From contig NZ_CP038635.1 in the NCBI RefSeq assembly GCF_004768545.1, positions 496,001 to 560,000 of the forward strand: a stretch of DNA of 64,000 nt. The letters are read 5' to 3'. Of the stretch, positions 54,302-64,000 are shown piece by piece. The translations under genes and the position numbers were made by a program. The notes below the pieces were generated by a model, which did not search any database, was not told the origin of the DNA, and was given only the letters and a program-made list of their open reading frames with translations. Position 1 is the first letter of the stretch; each line of letters opens with the position of its first letter. The DNA is from Cupriavidus oxalaticus. Lineage in GTDB: Bacteria; Pseudomonadota; Gammaproteobacteria; Burkholderiales; Burkholderiaceae.

Positions 54302-54808
54302 CTAGTAGTAGGGCACGTAGTAGGCCGGCGGGGGCGGCGCATAGTAGTACCGCGGCGCAGGAGCCGGCGCAGCGGCCACCCGCCCCGGTACCGGCACGCG
54401 GTTGCCGCTCGCGTACATGCACTGCACGTAGGCGGCGTCGTATTGCCGCTGCGTGCCGTAACCCGCGTACTGCGCGTTGCCCGCGCCTACCGCGGCGCCT
54501 GTCAGCAGGCCCAGGCCCGCGCCGACCGCCGCGCCCGATCCGCCGTCAAAGGCTGCACCAGCCGCAGCGCCCAGCGCGGTGCCCACTACCGCACTGCCGA
54601 CTGCCGCGTTGTTGGCCGCCTGCGAGGAAGTCACGCCGCCGACCTGCCCAAAGGCGAACTGGCGGCAGTTGTAGTCGTCGGCGCGGAACTGGTCGAAGCT
54701 CTTGCCGGTGCCCGGCAACGCCATCACGCTGGGGCCGGAAGGCATCACGACGCAGGCGCCGAGTGTCAGGGTCGCCACGGCAAGCGTGGCGCGGGTCAGG
54801 ACTCGCAT
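54302..54808 (-). CDS. Glycine-zipper lipoprotein
   Basis: 168 residues. Lipobox LTLGAC after MRVLTRATLAVAT, so a lipid-anchored protein. The central part is a Gly/Ala zipper (VGSAVVGTALGAAAGAAFDG and SGAAVGAGLGLLTGAAVGAG), then QRQYDAAYVQCMYASGNRVP, typical of YMGG-like/SlyB-related proteins, and a Tyr/Pro-rich tail ending PYY. Convergent with pglL (1 base between the ends). Likely outer-membrane associated; exact role unknown. Confidence 0.88.
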   Translation of the reverse strand: MRVLTRATLAVATLTLGACVVMPSGPSVMALPGTGKSFDQFRADDYNCRQFAFGQVGGVTSSQAANNAAVGSAVVGTALGAAAGAAFDGGSGAAVGAGLGLLTGAAVGAGNAQYAGYGTQRQYDAAYVQCMYASGNRVPVPGRVAAAPAPAPRYYYAPPPPAYYVPYY

Positions 54809-54824
54809 GCTGTGCTCCACGCTG

Positions 54825-55265
54825 TCAGTAATTGGCCGGCGGCTGGGCCGGCACTCGCTGCCAGCCGCCCGGGCACGATTGCACGTAGGGGTAGTAGCCT
54901 TCCGGCTCGTTGCAGTGATACCACCAGCCCTGGTCCTGCGGTACAGACCGCTCGGGCCCCGGGGCTGGCACCGGCCCGTTGGGGCCCTGCTCGACGTATT
55001 GAGGTGGCTCGGCCGGCACGGCGACGGCCGGAGCCGGGTAGTAATAGGGCGCAGGGTAGGCAGGGTAGTAATACGGGTAGCCGCCGAACACGACGCTGGG
55101 GCCGAAATAGAAGCCCACGCCGACACGCGTCTTGATCATGCCGCCGCGTGTGTCCGCGTCATGCCAGCCGGCATTGTGGAAATCGGCTCGCCCGGCAAGG
55201 GCGGCGCCGCTTGCGGCCGTGGCCGCCAGTGCCAGTACCAGCTGGCAGAGCTTGCGCCCGTTCAT
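54825..55265 (-). CDS. Tyr/Pro-rich exported protein, unknown function
   Basis: 146 residues. Signal peptide MNGRKLCQLVLALAATAASG ending ALA. The mature part has GVGFYFGPSVVFGGYPYYYP, a Pro/Tyr-rich stretch, and a C-terminal block QGWWYHCNEPEGYYPYVQSC with two cysteines, a pattern common in small Burkholderiales envelope proteins. It is 16 bases upstream of the glycine-zipper lipoprotein gene, probably an operon. Confidence 0.85.
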   Translation of the reverse strand: MNGRKLCQLVLALAATAASGAALAGRADFHNAGWHDADTRGGMIKTRVGVGFYFGPSVVFGGYPYYYPAYPAPYYYPAPAVAVPAEPPQYVEQGPNGPVPAPGPERSVPQDQGWWYHCNEPEGYYPYVQSCPGGWQRVPAQPPANY

Positions 55266-55502
55266 GGTATTCACCTTTCCCCCGCGTGGCCGAAAGGCTC
55301 GCCGCGGGCAGTGGCAGCCGGCCGCGACATGCGCCGGCCCGCAATCGTATTGAATACCAAATTGTCGTGCGCAGGCGCTGCGGCGGCGCATGTGGAAATG
55401 TGGCGTTACCTTTATTACCGAGGAACGACAGACTGGCCGGACGCCGTGAACCGGCGCGGCATGACAAGTCCGTCGTTCCCGGATGCGCCCATGCGTGCCG
55501 GC

Positions 55503-56807
<1,305 letters not shown>

Positions 56808-56871
56808 CTAGTCTAGGTGCCGCGATTGCCGTTTGGCGCGTGCCGATCCACGGGCGCTGCAGCCAGGCCGC

Positions 56872-57357
56872 TCACTGGCCGGCGGCCGCCACCCAGTCGC
56901 CCGACTTCCCGCCATGCTTTTCCAGCAGCTTCACGTTGCCGATCACCATCCCCCGGTCCACCGCCTTGCACATGTCGTAGATCGTCAGCAGCGCCACCTG
57001 CACTCCGGTCAGCGCTTCCATCTCGACGCCGGTCTGGCCGCGGGTCTCGGTGCGGACGGTGCAGGCGACGGTGGCGCTGGCCTCGTCGAGCGCAAAGTCG
57101 ACCGCGACCTTGGTCAGCCCGATCGGATGGCATAGCGGGATCAGGTCGGCGGTGCGCTTGGTGGCCATGATCGCGGCCACGCGCGCGATGCCGAGCACGT
57201 CGCCCTTCTTGGCACTGCCGTCGCGCACCAGCGCGAAGGTGTCGGGCAGCATGGTGATGGTGCCGGTGGCCACGGCTACGCGGTGCGTGCTGGCCTTGTC
57301 GCCGACGTCGACCATGTGGGCCTGGCCGGCGGTATCGAAATGGGTGAGCTGGGTCAT
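56872..57357 (-). CDS. moaC: Cyclic pyranopterin monophosphate synthase MoaC
   Basis: Second step of molybdenum cofactor synthesis. 161 residues from [20 protein letters not shown]. Active-site blocks: [18 protein letters not shown] and [20 protein letters not shown]. Length and motifs are normal. Divergent from the BepA-like peptidase gene; 83 bases hold both promoters. Confidence 0.97.
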   Translation of the reverse strand: MTQLTHFDTAGQAHMVDVGDKASTHRVAVATGTITMLPDTFALVRDGSAKKGDVLGIARVAAIMATKRTADLIPLCHPIGLTKVAVDFALDEASATVACTVRTETRGQTGVEMEALTGVQVALLTIYDMCKAVDRGMVIGNVKLLEKHGGKSGDWVAAAGQ

Positions 57358-57440
57358 GGCAGGGCTTGGTGCAGGGGGCCTTTGGCGGGGAGGAGAACCG
57401 TCTGATGGGAACGGCCACCGGAGGCCGCTATCATAGCAAC

Positions 57441-59270
57441 ATGCCAAAACAACCATCGCTTCGCAGGTCTGCCGCGCCCGGCCATTGTGCCGCTGCGGAT
57501 GCCGCGCCTGCCGGTTCGGCGTCACATCATGGTCGCCCCGGGTCGCCATGGCGGCGGTCGCTGGCTGCGCTGCTGGCGCTGAGCATGGCGTCGCCGGCGT
57601 GGCCGCAGGCGACGACGCGAACACCGGCCGCTGCCCCGGCCTCTGCCGCGGCCGCGCCGGCCAGGCCGGTCGCGTCCATGCGGGCGCCGGAGCCGGTGCC
57701 ATCATTGTCCGGCGAGGCGAGCGACCAGGTCTACGACAACCTGAACCGCAGCATCAAGGCGGGCCAGAAGTCCGAGTTCGGCCTGCGCACCAACAATCCG
57801 GTGGTCGAGAGTGGCGGGGTGCAGCTGCCTGACCTGGGCGACCCGTCCACGGCATCGCTGTCGCCCGACATGGAAAAGCGCCTGGGCGACCGCATCATGC
57901 GCGATATCCGCCGCGATCCGCTGTACGTGCCGGATCCGCTGCTGTCGGACTACCTGAACGCGCTCGGCTACCGGCTGGTGCAGGCGGCGCGGCGGCAGAA
58001 CATCTCGGGCTCGACCGGCGCCGGTACCTTTGCCACCGGCTTTGACCTGTTCGCGGTGCGCGACCGCAGCATCAACGCCTTCGCGCTGCCGGGCGGCTAT
58101 ATCGGCGTGCATACCGGGCTGCTGGTGCAGTCCGATACCGAGTCGGAACTGGCCTCGGTGCTGGGCCATGAAATCGGCCACGTGATGCAGCGCCATATCG
58201 CGCGCGGCATCACGTCGCAAGACCAGTCGATGTGGATTGCGCTGGCGTCGATGGTGCTGGCCGGCCTCGCCGCCACGCGCAGCCCCGATGCCGCGGCGGC
58301 GCTGGCGATGGGCGGGCAGGGCGCCGCCGTTGCCAACCAGCTGTCCTTCTCGCGCGGCGCGGAGCGCGAGGCCGACCGTGTCGGCTTCCAGATCATGACC
58401 GCGGCGGGCTTCGACCCGCAGGGCATGCCCGATTTCTTCGCGCGGCTGCAGCGCGTGTCCGGCATCTCGGAAAGCTCGGTGCCGTCCTATGTGCGCACCC
58501 ACCCGCTGACTTCGGAGCGTCTCGCCGACATGCAGGACCGCGTGAGCCACGCCAACGCGCGCAAGGTGCCCAATACGCCCGAGTACGAGTTCGCCCGGAT
58601 GCGCGCGCGCGTGATCCAGGAATCGTCGCCGAGCGATCTGCAGGCCTTGCGCAATGCACTGCGCGCGCAGCTGCCGGGTGCCTCGTCGCTGCGGGCGCCG
58701 GCGCTCCACTATGGGCTGGCTTTCACCGAACAGCGGCTCGGCCGCCCTGCCGCCGCCGAACAGGAATTGGCCGAGGCGCGGCGGCTGTACGGCACCATCC
58801 CGGGCGCAAGCTCGGGCAGCCCCATGCTGGACGTGATGGCGATCCAGCTGGCGCGCACGCAGGGCCGCGTGCCCGAGGCGCTGGCGCAGGCCACGGCCTC
58901 GATGAAAGCCTTCCCGCTCTCTCATGCGGTATCGGTCGCCTATGCCGAGACCCTGGTTGGCGCGGGCCGCTATGACGAGGCAGTGCGCTTCCTGCGCGAA
59001 CGCACGCGGCAGGAAACCAGCCGCAGCGATTGGTGGGAGATGCTGGCGCGCGCGTACGCCGGCCAGGGCAAGCGGGTGCAGCAGCACCAGGCGCTGGCCG
59101 AGAAGTACGCGATGGACGGTGCCTACCAGGCTGCGATCGAACAGCTGCAGATCGCGCGCAAGGCCGGTGACGGCGACTTCTATACGCTGTCCGAGGTTGA
59201 CGCCCGCCTGCACCAGCTGGAGCGCCAGTATCGCGAGGACAAGCAGGACAGCAAGGGCATACCGAACTGA
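57441..59270 (+). CDS. bepA: M48-family periplasmic metalloprotease, BepA-like, with TPR region
   Basis: Periplasmic chaperone/protease for outer-membrane proteins, notably LptD in E. coli. 609 residues. A long N-terminal segment contains the hydrophobic signal [17 protein letters not shown]; a Pro/Ala-rich linker follows. The zinc site is [17 protein letters not shown] with the third ligand in [11 protein letters not shown]. The C-terminal third has helical TPR-like repeats ([20 protein letters not shown]). E. coli BepA is about 490 residues; the extra length is at the N-terminus. Confidence 0.9.
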   Translation: MPKQPSLRRSAAPGHCAAADAAPAGSASHHGRPGSPWRRSLAALLALSMASPAWPQATTRTPAAAPASAAAAPARPVASMRAPEPVPSLSGEASDQVYDNLNRSIKAGQKSEFGLRTNNPVVESGGVQLPDLGDPSTASLSPDMEKRLGDRIMRDIRRDPLYVPDPLLSDYLNALGYRLVQAARRQNISGSTGAGTFATGFDLFAVRDRSINAFALPGGYIGVHTGLLVQSDTESELASVLGHEIGHVMQRHIARGITSQDQSMWIALASMVLAGLAATRSPDAAAALAMGGQGAAVANQLSFSRGAEREADRVGFQIMTAAGFDPQGMPDFFARLQRVSGISESSVPSYVRTHPLTSERLADMQDRVSHANARKVPNTPEYEFARMRARVIQESSPSDLQALRNALRAQLPGASSLRAPALHYGLAFTEQRLGRPAAAEQELAEARRLYGTIPGASSGSPMLDVMAIQLARTQGRVPEALAQATASMKAFPLSHAVSVAYAETLVGAGRYDEAVRFLRERTRQETSRSDWWEMLARAYAGQGKRVQQHQALAEKYAMDGAYQAAIEQLQIARKAGDGDFYTLSEVDARLHQLERQYREDKQDSKGIPN

Positions 59271-59275
59271 GGCAG

Positions 59276-59293
59276 GCCCGGCCAGGGCCGGGC
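59276..59293. terminator. Hairpin between convergent genes
   Basis: GCCCGGC (59276-59282) pairs with GCCGGGC (59287-59293) around CAGG, between the stops of bepA and the DUF protein gene. No T-run on either side; weak candidate. Confidence 0.4.
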
Positions 59294-59297
59294 GGCG

Positions 59298-59864
59298 TCA
59301 GGCCGCCGGCTGGCGCACGAAGCCGAAGCGCTTCGGCACTTCGCTCTCCGCGATCGGCTCGATCGGCAGGTCGTGGCCGTCGTGGTGGAACAGGCCGACT
59401 TCGGTGCCGCAGGCCTCGCCGTGCCAGGTGCTGCTGCCGCTGAAGGTTTCCAGGTCATGGTCGTGCAGCAGCGCCACCTGCGTGCCGTCCACGCCGTCGA
59501 CCTTCCCCGACAGCACCACGTTGCCATGCTCGTCCGCGTAGCAGGATTGCAGCGCAAAGGGCTGGTGCGAGGTTGTGCAAAGCGCGCCCTGGTGCAGCCG
59601 CACGATCCACGGCGCGTACGCCAGCGCCACGAACACCTTCTGCGGCCCGTTCTGGAAATACCACGCGCCGCGCTCGTCGCACAGGTAGTTGCGCTCGATG
59701 AAGGCGACCAGCGCTTCGTTGCGCACCGGCTCGCCGGACAGGCCGTGCTGCTGGGCGTATTCATTGCGCAGGCGCCACTGCCCGCGCCGGTCCAGCGCGA
59801 GCCAGCCATACGCATTGGGCACGTTGGGCCAGCGCGCCATGGCTTGCCTGACGATGTCGTCCAT
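59298..59864 (-). CDS. Conserved DUF-type cytosolic protein, unknown function
   Basis: 188 residues from MDDIVRQAMARWPNVPNAYG. No signal peptide or helix. Recognisable stretches are YGWLALDRRGQWRLRNEYAQ, RNYLCDERGAWYFQNGPQKV, VALLHDHDLETFSGS and EVGLFHHDGHDLPIEPIAES; the last resembles DUF2946-type annotated Burkholderiales proteins but I am not sure of the family number. Its ATG is 43 bases beyond the YheT-type hydrolase stop, so probably co-transcribed. Confidence 0.75.
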   Translation of the reverse strand: MDDIVRQAMARWPNVPNAYGWLALDRRGQWRLRNEYAQQHGLSGEPVRNEALVAFIERNYLCDERGAWYFQNGPQKVFVALAYAPWIVRLHQGALCTTSHQPFALQSCYADEHGNVVLSGKVDGVDGTQVALLHDHDLETFSGSSTWHGEACGTEVGLFHHDGHDLPIEPIAESEVPKRFGFVRQPAA

Positions 59865-59907
59865 CTCCGTCTCCTCTGCCGGCAAGGCGCCACGCACGCC
59901 GCCGGCT

Positions 59908-61002
59908 TTACATCATGCTGTCGAAAAAACGCAGGATCCGCGCCGGCAGCCATTCGATATGGCCGCCGAACGCCACCCCCGACTGGCTGTCGGGCAGCCA
60001 CAGATGGCGCCGCCAGCCTTCATGCGGGGTCATGAAGCCGACATGGCCGCCGTGCTCCGGCTGTTCCAGCCAGACCTGCGGGCTGACGTCGGCCGGGCCG
60101 GGCAGGTGCCGCCCGGGCAGGAACGGATCGTTGCGCGCATTGAGCACCAGCGTGGGCACGGCGATCGCGCCGAGCACCGGCTTGCTGGCGGCGCGGCGCC
60201 AGTAGTCGTCGGTATCGGCATAGCCGTGCAGCGGCGCCGTGACCACGTTGTCGAAGGCGTACAGGTCGCGGCTGGCCAGCATCGCCTCGCGGTCGAACAG
60301 GCCGGGGAATTGCTGCAGCTTGGCCAGCGACTTGCGCTTGAGCGTCTGCAGGAACATGCGCGTATAGAGCATGTTGAAGCCGGCCGACAGCGCCGCGCCG
60401 CCCGCGGCCAGGTCCAGCGGCGCCGAGATCGCGGCCGCGGCGTGCACATGGCTGGCACCGCTGCCGTCCTCGCCCAGCAGGCGCAGCAGCGCGTTGCCGC
60501 CCAGCGAGATGCCGACCACCAGCAGCTTGCGGCCCTGGGCGCAGTGCCGGCGGTGCACGCGTTCCAGCACCCAGCGCAGCTCGGCCGAGTCGCCGGAGTG
60601 GTAGAAGCGGGGCGCCAGGTTGAGCTCGCCCGAGCAGCCGCGGAAATGCGGGACCACGCCCTGCCAGCCGCGCGTGCCCAGCGCATGCATCAGTGCCTGC
60701 GCATAGTGGCTGCCGGAATCGCCCTCCAGCCCGTGGAACATCACCACCAGCGGCGTGTCCGGCTGCACCGGGTGGGTGGTCCAGTCCAGGTCGATGAAGT
60801 CGCCGTCAGGCGTGTCCCAGCGCTCGCGCCGGAACGCCACGCGCGGCGGGCGGCGCGTGAAGCGGGCGGGGATGATGGTCTGGGCATGGCCGCCGCGCAG
60901 CCACCAGGGCATGTCGATGCCGTCGCCGTAGCCGTGGCCATGCTCGTGCGGCGCGGCGGCGACAGGCAAACGGTGCGTCAGGAGATCGGGGCGCTGCGTC
61001 AT
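59908..61002 (-). CDS. YheT-family alpha/beta hydrolase
   Basis: 364 residues from MTQRPDLLTHRLPVAAAPHE. Family start PWWLRGGHAQTIIPARFTRR. Oxyanion and nucleophile regions: VVMFHGLEGDSGSHYAQALM and LLVVGISLGGNALLRLLGED (Ser in GISLG); catalytic Asp in LVLNARNDPFLPGRH and His in PEHGGHVGF. Probably a carboxylesterase on lipid-like substrates; physiological substrate unknown. Confidence 0.93.
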   Translation of the reverse strand: MTQRPDLLTHRLPVAAAPHEHGHGYGDGIDMPWWLRGGHAQTIIPARFTRRPPRVAFRRERWDTPDGDFIDLDWTTHPVQPDTPLVVMFHGLEGDSGSHYAQALMHALGTRGWQGVVPHFRGCSGELNLAPRFYHSGDSAELRWVLERVHRRHCAQGRKLLVVGISLGGNALLRLLGEDGSGASHVHAAAAISAPLDLAAGGAALSAGFNMLYTRMFLQTLKRKSLAKLQQFPGLFDREAMLASRDLYAFDNVVTAPLHGYADTDDYWRRAASKPVLGAIAVPTLVLNARNDPFLPGRHLPGPADVSPQVWLEQPEHGGHVGFMTPHEGWRRHLWLPDSQSGVAFGGHIEWLPARILRFFDSMM

Positions 61003-61089
61003 GCCAGCTCGGTAATACAGTCTTGCGGTGTTGCCGTCTCGCAGTCCTGCTCGGTTGCAGCCGGGCCGCGCGGCCTGGCAGGCAAAGGC

Positions 61090-61530
61090 TCAGTGCAGCG
61101 CCTGGCCGGGTGCCGCAGCCACCGCGGCCACCTGCACGGCGTTGGCCGGGCTGCAGTGGACATGCGCCAGGCGCCAGCCTTCGTGGTTCTGCATCAGCAC
61201 ATAGGTGGTGTGCACGTACAGGTCGGCCTCGACCCGGTCGCTGCCAAAGCGCAGCGCCTCGGTCACGTCGAAGATCGACACGGCCATCGATGCGTGGCTG
61301 CTGGTTTCGATCGCGTCGACCAGCACCGGCTGTTCTTCCAGCAGCTGCGAGAACGCCTGGCGCAGCTGCTCGTGGCCGATCATGCGCTGGCCGTCGGGCA
61401 GCACGCAGGTGATCGAATCCTCATCCAGCCACAGGCGCAGCGCGCCCTCGGCGTCGCGCAGCTTGAGCGCCTCGCGGAAAGCTTCGACGATGTCTTCGGC
61501 AGAATCGAACAGGCGGGCAAAACGAGGCAT
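61090..61530 (-). CDS. SnoaL/NTF2-like domain protein
   Basis: 146 residues, cytosolic. The NTF2-like cone fold is suggested by VEAFREALKLRDAEGALRLW, ITCVLPDGQRMIGHEQLRQA, and the strands YVLMQNHEGWRLAHVHCSPA. Such proteins are often annotated as ketosteroid-isomerase-like; no catalytic role is shown. It lies between waaF (18 bases upstream) and the YheT gene on the same strand. Confidence 0.85.
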   Translation of the reverse strand: MPRFARLFDSAEDIVEAFREALKLRDAEGALRLWLDEDSITCVLPDGQRMIGHEQLRQAFSQLLEEQPVLVDAIETSSHASMAVSIFDVTEALRFGSDRVEADLYVHTTYVLMQNHEGWRLAHVHCSPANAVQVAAVAAAPGQALH

Positions 61531-61548
61531 GGTGGCAGTGTCAGGGTA

Positions 61549-62571
61549 TCAGGGCCGGTGCAGCAGCTTGCGCAGCTCAACGAAGACCATTTCGGGTTCG
61601 ATCTCTTTCAGGCAACGCAGGTGGCCCAGCGGGCACTCGCGCTTGAAGCACGGGCTGCACTCCAGCTGCAGCCACATGATACTCGCAGCCTGTGACAGCG
61701 GCGGCGTGTGGCGCGGATCGCTCGAGCCATAGACCGCCACCTGCGGCCGGTTCAGCGCCGCGGTCACGTGCATCAGGCCGGAATCGTTGCAGACCGCGGC
61801 CTCGGACAGCGCCAGCAGGTCGACGGCATCATCCAGCGAGGTCTGGCCGCACAGGTTGCGCACGAACGGTGCGTCCTTGACGATCTCGGCGGCGATCTCG
61901 GCGTCCTTGGCCGAGCCCAGCGTGATCATCTGCGCGTACGGGTAGGAGCGCCGCAGCATCTGCGCCAGTTTGGCGAAGTGGCCGGCCGGCCAGCGCTTGG
62001 CGGGGCCGTACTCGGCGCCCGGGCAGAACGCGATCACGCGCGTGTGCGGGGCGATGCCGAAGCGCTCGGCGGTGGCCGCCACGCGCGCCGGGTCGATGCG
62101 CAGGCGCGGCTCGGAGAGGTTCTCGGGCAAGCGCGCGCCGGGCTTGAGCGCGAGCCGGGCATAGTGCTCGACCATCGGCGGACGGTGGTCGCGCGGCGGG
62201 TTGGCATGGCGCACGTTGAGCATGCCGAAGCGCGCTTCGCCACGGTAGCCGATGCGCAGCGGAATGCCGGCCAGCCACGGAATCAGCGCCGACTTGAGCG
62301 AATTCGGCAGCACGTAGGCGAGGTCGTAGCCTTCGTTCTTGAGCTGCTGCGCGAACATCAGCCGCGCCGACAGCTGCAGCTTGCCGTGCGCCAGGTCGGA
62401 CGGGAACACGCGGCCGATCTCGGGCATGCGCGCGAGCACGGGCGCCACCCACTTGGGCGCGAGGGCGTCGATGACCAGGCGCGGATGGCGCGCCTTGAGC
62501 AGCGCGAACAGCGGCTGCGCCATCAGGGCGTCGCCGATCCAGTTGGGGGCGATGACGAGGGCTTTCTTCAT
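61549..62571 (-). CDS. waaF: ADP-heptose--LPS heptosyltransferase II
   Basis: Adds the second heptose to the LPS inner core. 340 residues from MKKALVIAPNWIGDALMAQP, the GT9 family N-terminus. Also seen: VIAFCPGAEYGPAKRWPAGH and AVCNDSGLMHVTAALNRPQV (nucleotide-sugar site), then FKRECPLGHLRCLKEIEPEM at the C-terminus with the cysteines common in WaaF. Uses the product of the pathway that includes GmhB at 8.9 kb. The open frame upstream of 62571 is not family sequence. Confidence 0.95.
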   Translation of the reverse strand: MKKALVIAPNWIGDALMAQPLFALLKARHPRLVIDALAPKWVAPVLARMPEIGRVFPSDLAHGKLQLSARLMFAQQLKNEGYDLAYVLPNSLKSALIPWLAGIPLRIGYRGEARFGMLNVRHANPPRDHRPPMVEHYARLALKPGARLPENLSEPRLRIDPARVAATAERFGIAPHTRVIAFCPGAEYGPAKRWPAGHFAKLAQMLRRSYPYAQMITLGSAKDAEIAAEIVKDAPFVRNLCGQTSLDDAVDLLALSEAAVCNDSGLMHVTAALNRPQVAVYGSSDPRHTPPLSQAASIMWLQLECSPCFKRECPLGHLRCLKEIEPEMVFVELRKLLHRP

Positions 62572-62683
62572 GGGCGGGGCGCGGAGGGCCGGTTCGCCGG
62601 CGCAATCGCCGGGAACAGCAACGCCCCGGAGCACCAACTGGGGGCCCGGAGCGTCAGGGTCGTGCGAAAACCGGCGGCTCGGA

Positions 62684-62878
62684 TCAGTGGTGGCCCTTCA
62701 GCACGGTGCCCGGCCTGAGCTTGTAGACGGTACCGCAGTACGGGCACTTGGCTTCGCCGGTGTCGGCCACGTCCAGGAACACGCGCGGGTGGTAGTTCCA
62801 GGCCGGGGTGTTGGCGGTGGGGCAGTGCAGCGGAATGTCTTCGGCGCCGATTTCGATGATGGTGGCGGTTTGCGTCAT
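62684..62878 (-). CDS. Zinc-finger (zf-CHCC) domain protein
   Basis: 64 residues. The CHCC-type zinc site is seen as IPLHCPTANTPAWNYHPRVF (Cys, His) and EAKCPYCGTVYKLRPG (two Cys), like the NDUFS6-type fold of small complex I-associated proteins. In Burkholderiales it is commonly found beside ilvE and waaF. Exact role unknown. Confidence 0.92.
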   Translation of the reverse strand: MTQTATIIEIGAEDIPLHCPTANTPAWNYHPRVFLDVADTGEAKCPYCGTVYKLRPGTVLKGHH

Positions 62879-62973
62879 GGTGTTGCGGGGATTGAGGCTT
62901 GCTGTTCGTCAAAACAAGGCGTGCCCCGCGCGCACGGCGGCGGGTGCGGGGCACGAGGGCTGGCGGCCGGTGC

Positions 62974-63894
62974 TCAGACCAGCGTCAGCCACTTCCTGTA
63001 CTTTTCGTTGGTGCCGCCCACGGCGGCAAAGAACGCGTCCTGGATCTGCTTGGTGACCGGGCCGCGGCGGCCTTCGCCGATGATGCGGTCGTCCAGCTCG
63101 CGGATCGGCGTGACTTCGGCGGCGGTGCCGGTGAAGAAGGCTTCGTCGGCGCAGTACATCTCGTCGCGGGTGATGCGCTTCTCGCGCACCTCGATGCCCA
63201 GGTCGCGCGCGATGGTGAGCGTGGCGTCGCGCGTGATGCCGTCCAGGCACGAGGCCAGGTCCGGGGTGTAGATCACGCCGTTGCGCACGATAAAGACGTT
63301 CTCGCCCGAGCCTTCGCTGACGTAGCCCTCGGTGTCGAGCAGCAGCGCTTCGTCATAGCCCAGGCCGGTCGCTTCCTGGTTGGCGAGGATCGAGTTGATG
63401 TAGTAGCCGCTGGCCTTGGCGCGCACCAGCGACACGTTGACGTGGTGGCGGGTGAACGACGAAGTCTTCACGCGGATGCCGCGCTCCATGCCTTCCTCGC
63501 CCAGGTAGGCACCCCACGGCCACGCCGCGATCGCCACGTGGATGGTGTTGCCCTTGGCCGACACGCCCAGCTTTTCCGAGCCGATCCACACGATCGGGCG
63601 GATGTAGCAGGATTCCAGGTTGTTGGCGCGCACCACTTCGCGCGTGGCGGCTTCCAGGGTGGCCTCGTCGAACGGCATGGCCATCTGGAAGATCTTGGCG
63701 GAATTGAACAGGCGGCGGGTGTGCTCTTTCAGGCGGAAGATGGCGGTGCCTTCGGGCGTCTTGTAGGCACGCACGCCCTCGAACACGCCCATGCCGTAGT
63801 GCAGCGTATGCGTCAGCACGTGGATCTTGGCGTCGCGCCATTCGATCAGCTTGCCGTCCATCCAAATCTTGCCGTCGCGATCCGCCATCGACAT
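62974..63894 (-). CDS. ilvE: Branched-chain-amino-acid aminotransferase
   Basis: PLP-dependent class IV transaminase for Leu, Ile and Val. 306 residues, MSMADRDGKIWMDGKLIEWR at the start (a second ATG two codons later). The PLP lysine is in VRAKASGYYINSILANQEAT; EGSGENVFIVRNG and GIEVREKRITRDEMYCADEA are further family motifs. Followed on the same strand by the zinc-finger gene, 95 bases on. Confidence 0.97.
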   Translation of the reverse strand: MSMADRDGKIWMDGKLIEWRDAKIHVLTHTLHYGMGVFEGVRAYKTPEGTAIFRLKEHTRRLFNSAKIFQMAMPFDEATLEAATREVVRANNLESCYIRPIVWIGSEKLGVSAKGNTIHVAIAAWPWGAYLGEEGMERGIRVKTSSFTRHHVNVSLVRAKASGYYINSILANQEATGLGYDEALLLDTEGYVSEGSGENVFIVRNGVIYTPDLASCLDGITRDATLTIARDLGIEVREKRITRDEMYCADEAFFTGTAAEVTPIRELDDRIIGEGRRGPVTKQIQDAFFAAVGGTNEKYRKWLTLV

Positions 63895-64000
63895 GTCTGT
63901 TCTCCCAGCGCCGTGAAAGTAGCAAAAACGACATTGTAAGCCCGGGGGGCATGGGTGCCAACGCGAGTGGCGGGGGGAGAGCGTACGAAACCAGCGCCGC

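Overview
The window is GC-rich, densely coded chromosomal DNA from a beta-proteobacterium, most likely Cupriavidus. The flavohaemoprotein at 55.5-56.7 kb has the 403-residue length of the Cupriavidus necator (Ralstonia eutropha) protein and, from memory, a very similar sequence. The gene orders miaB-phoH-ybeY-corC-lnt, glyQ-glyS-gmhB-plsC, recA-recX and sucC-sucD, and the many orphan-type Bug receptors expected of the group, also fit Burkholderiales. Most of the window is core genome. No insertion sequence, prophage or CRISPR array was seen.

0-5.7 kb: a plus-strand run for outer-membrane biogenesis and housekeeping: lptD (3' part), surA, pdxA, rsmA, trpS. 5.7-13.2 kb: a minus-strand run of an EamA permease, gloA, a DUF45 metallopeptidase, an acyltransferase, gmhB, glyS, an exported unknown and glyQ. 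13.2-13.8 kb is a gene-poor gap. It holds a sequence matching the recA SOS box at 17 of 20 positions, a 30-codon frame for a one-helix membrane peptide, hairpins and a five-copy 9-bp tandem repeat. 13.8-19.6 kb: the lnt-corC-ybeY-phoH-miaB operon, in which YbeY has an unusual N-terminal extension.

19.6-27.4 kb: a CLC channel, rhlE, srkA, a universal stress protein, a CoA-transferase/racemase and a carboxymuconolactone-decarboxylase-like protein. 27.5-32.3 kb: an orphan LuxR-type response regulator convergent with a chaperone-usher operon (pilin, chaperone, usher) that lacks a visible tip adhesin. 32.7-34.9 kb: an L,D-transpeptidase and a YcbK/MepK-type endopeptidase, a peptidoglycan-remodelling pair.

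35.2-40.7 kb: an accessory catabolic cluster, best read as sulfolactate degradation. SuyAB would be the sulfo-lyase, SlcC and ComC the two dehydrogenases that interconvert the S and R isomers, followed by a Bug-type receptor and a GntR/HutC regulator. A 28-bp near-palindrome precedes the first gene. A bidirectional terminator and a CAU tRNA close the region.

41-45.6 kb: an MHS-type transporter with a large extra loop, an orphan DUF4212 symporter small subunit and a TctDE-like two-component system. 45.7-51.6 kb: recA under a perfect LexA box, recX, a DUF2889 protein, sucCD and a TerC-family protein. 51.7-54.3 kb: type IV pilin under a sigma-54 promoter, followed by a PglL-type O-oligosaccharyltransferase. 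54.3-63.9 kb: two small envelope proteins, hmp, moaC, a BepA-like peptidase, several small proteins, a YheT hydrolase, waaF, a zinc-finger protein and ilvE.
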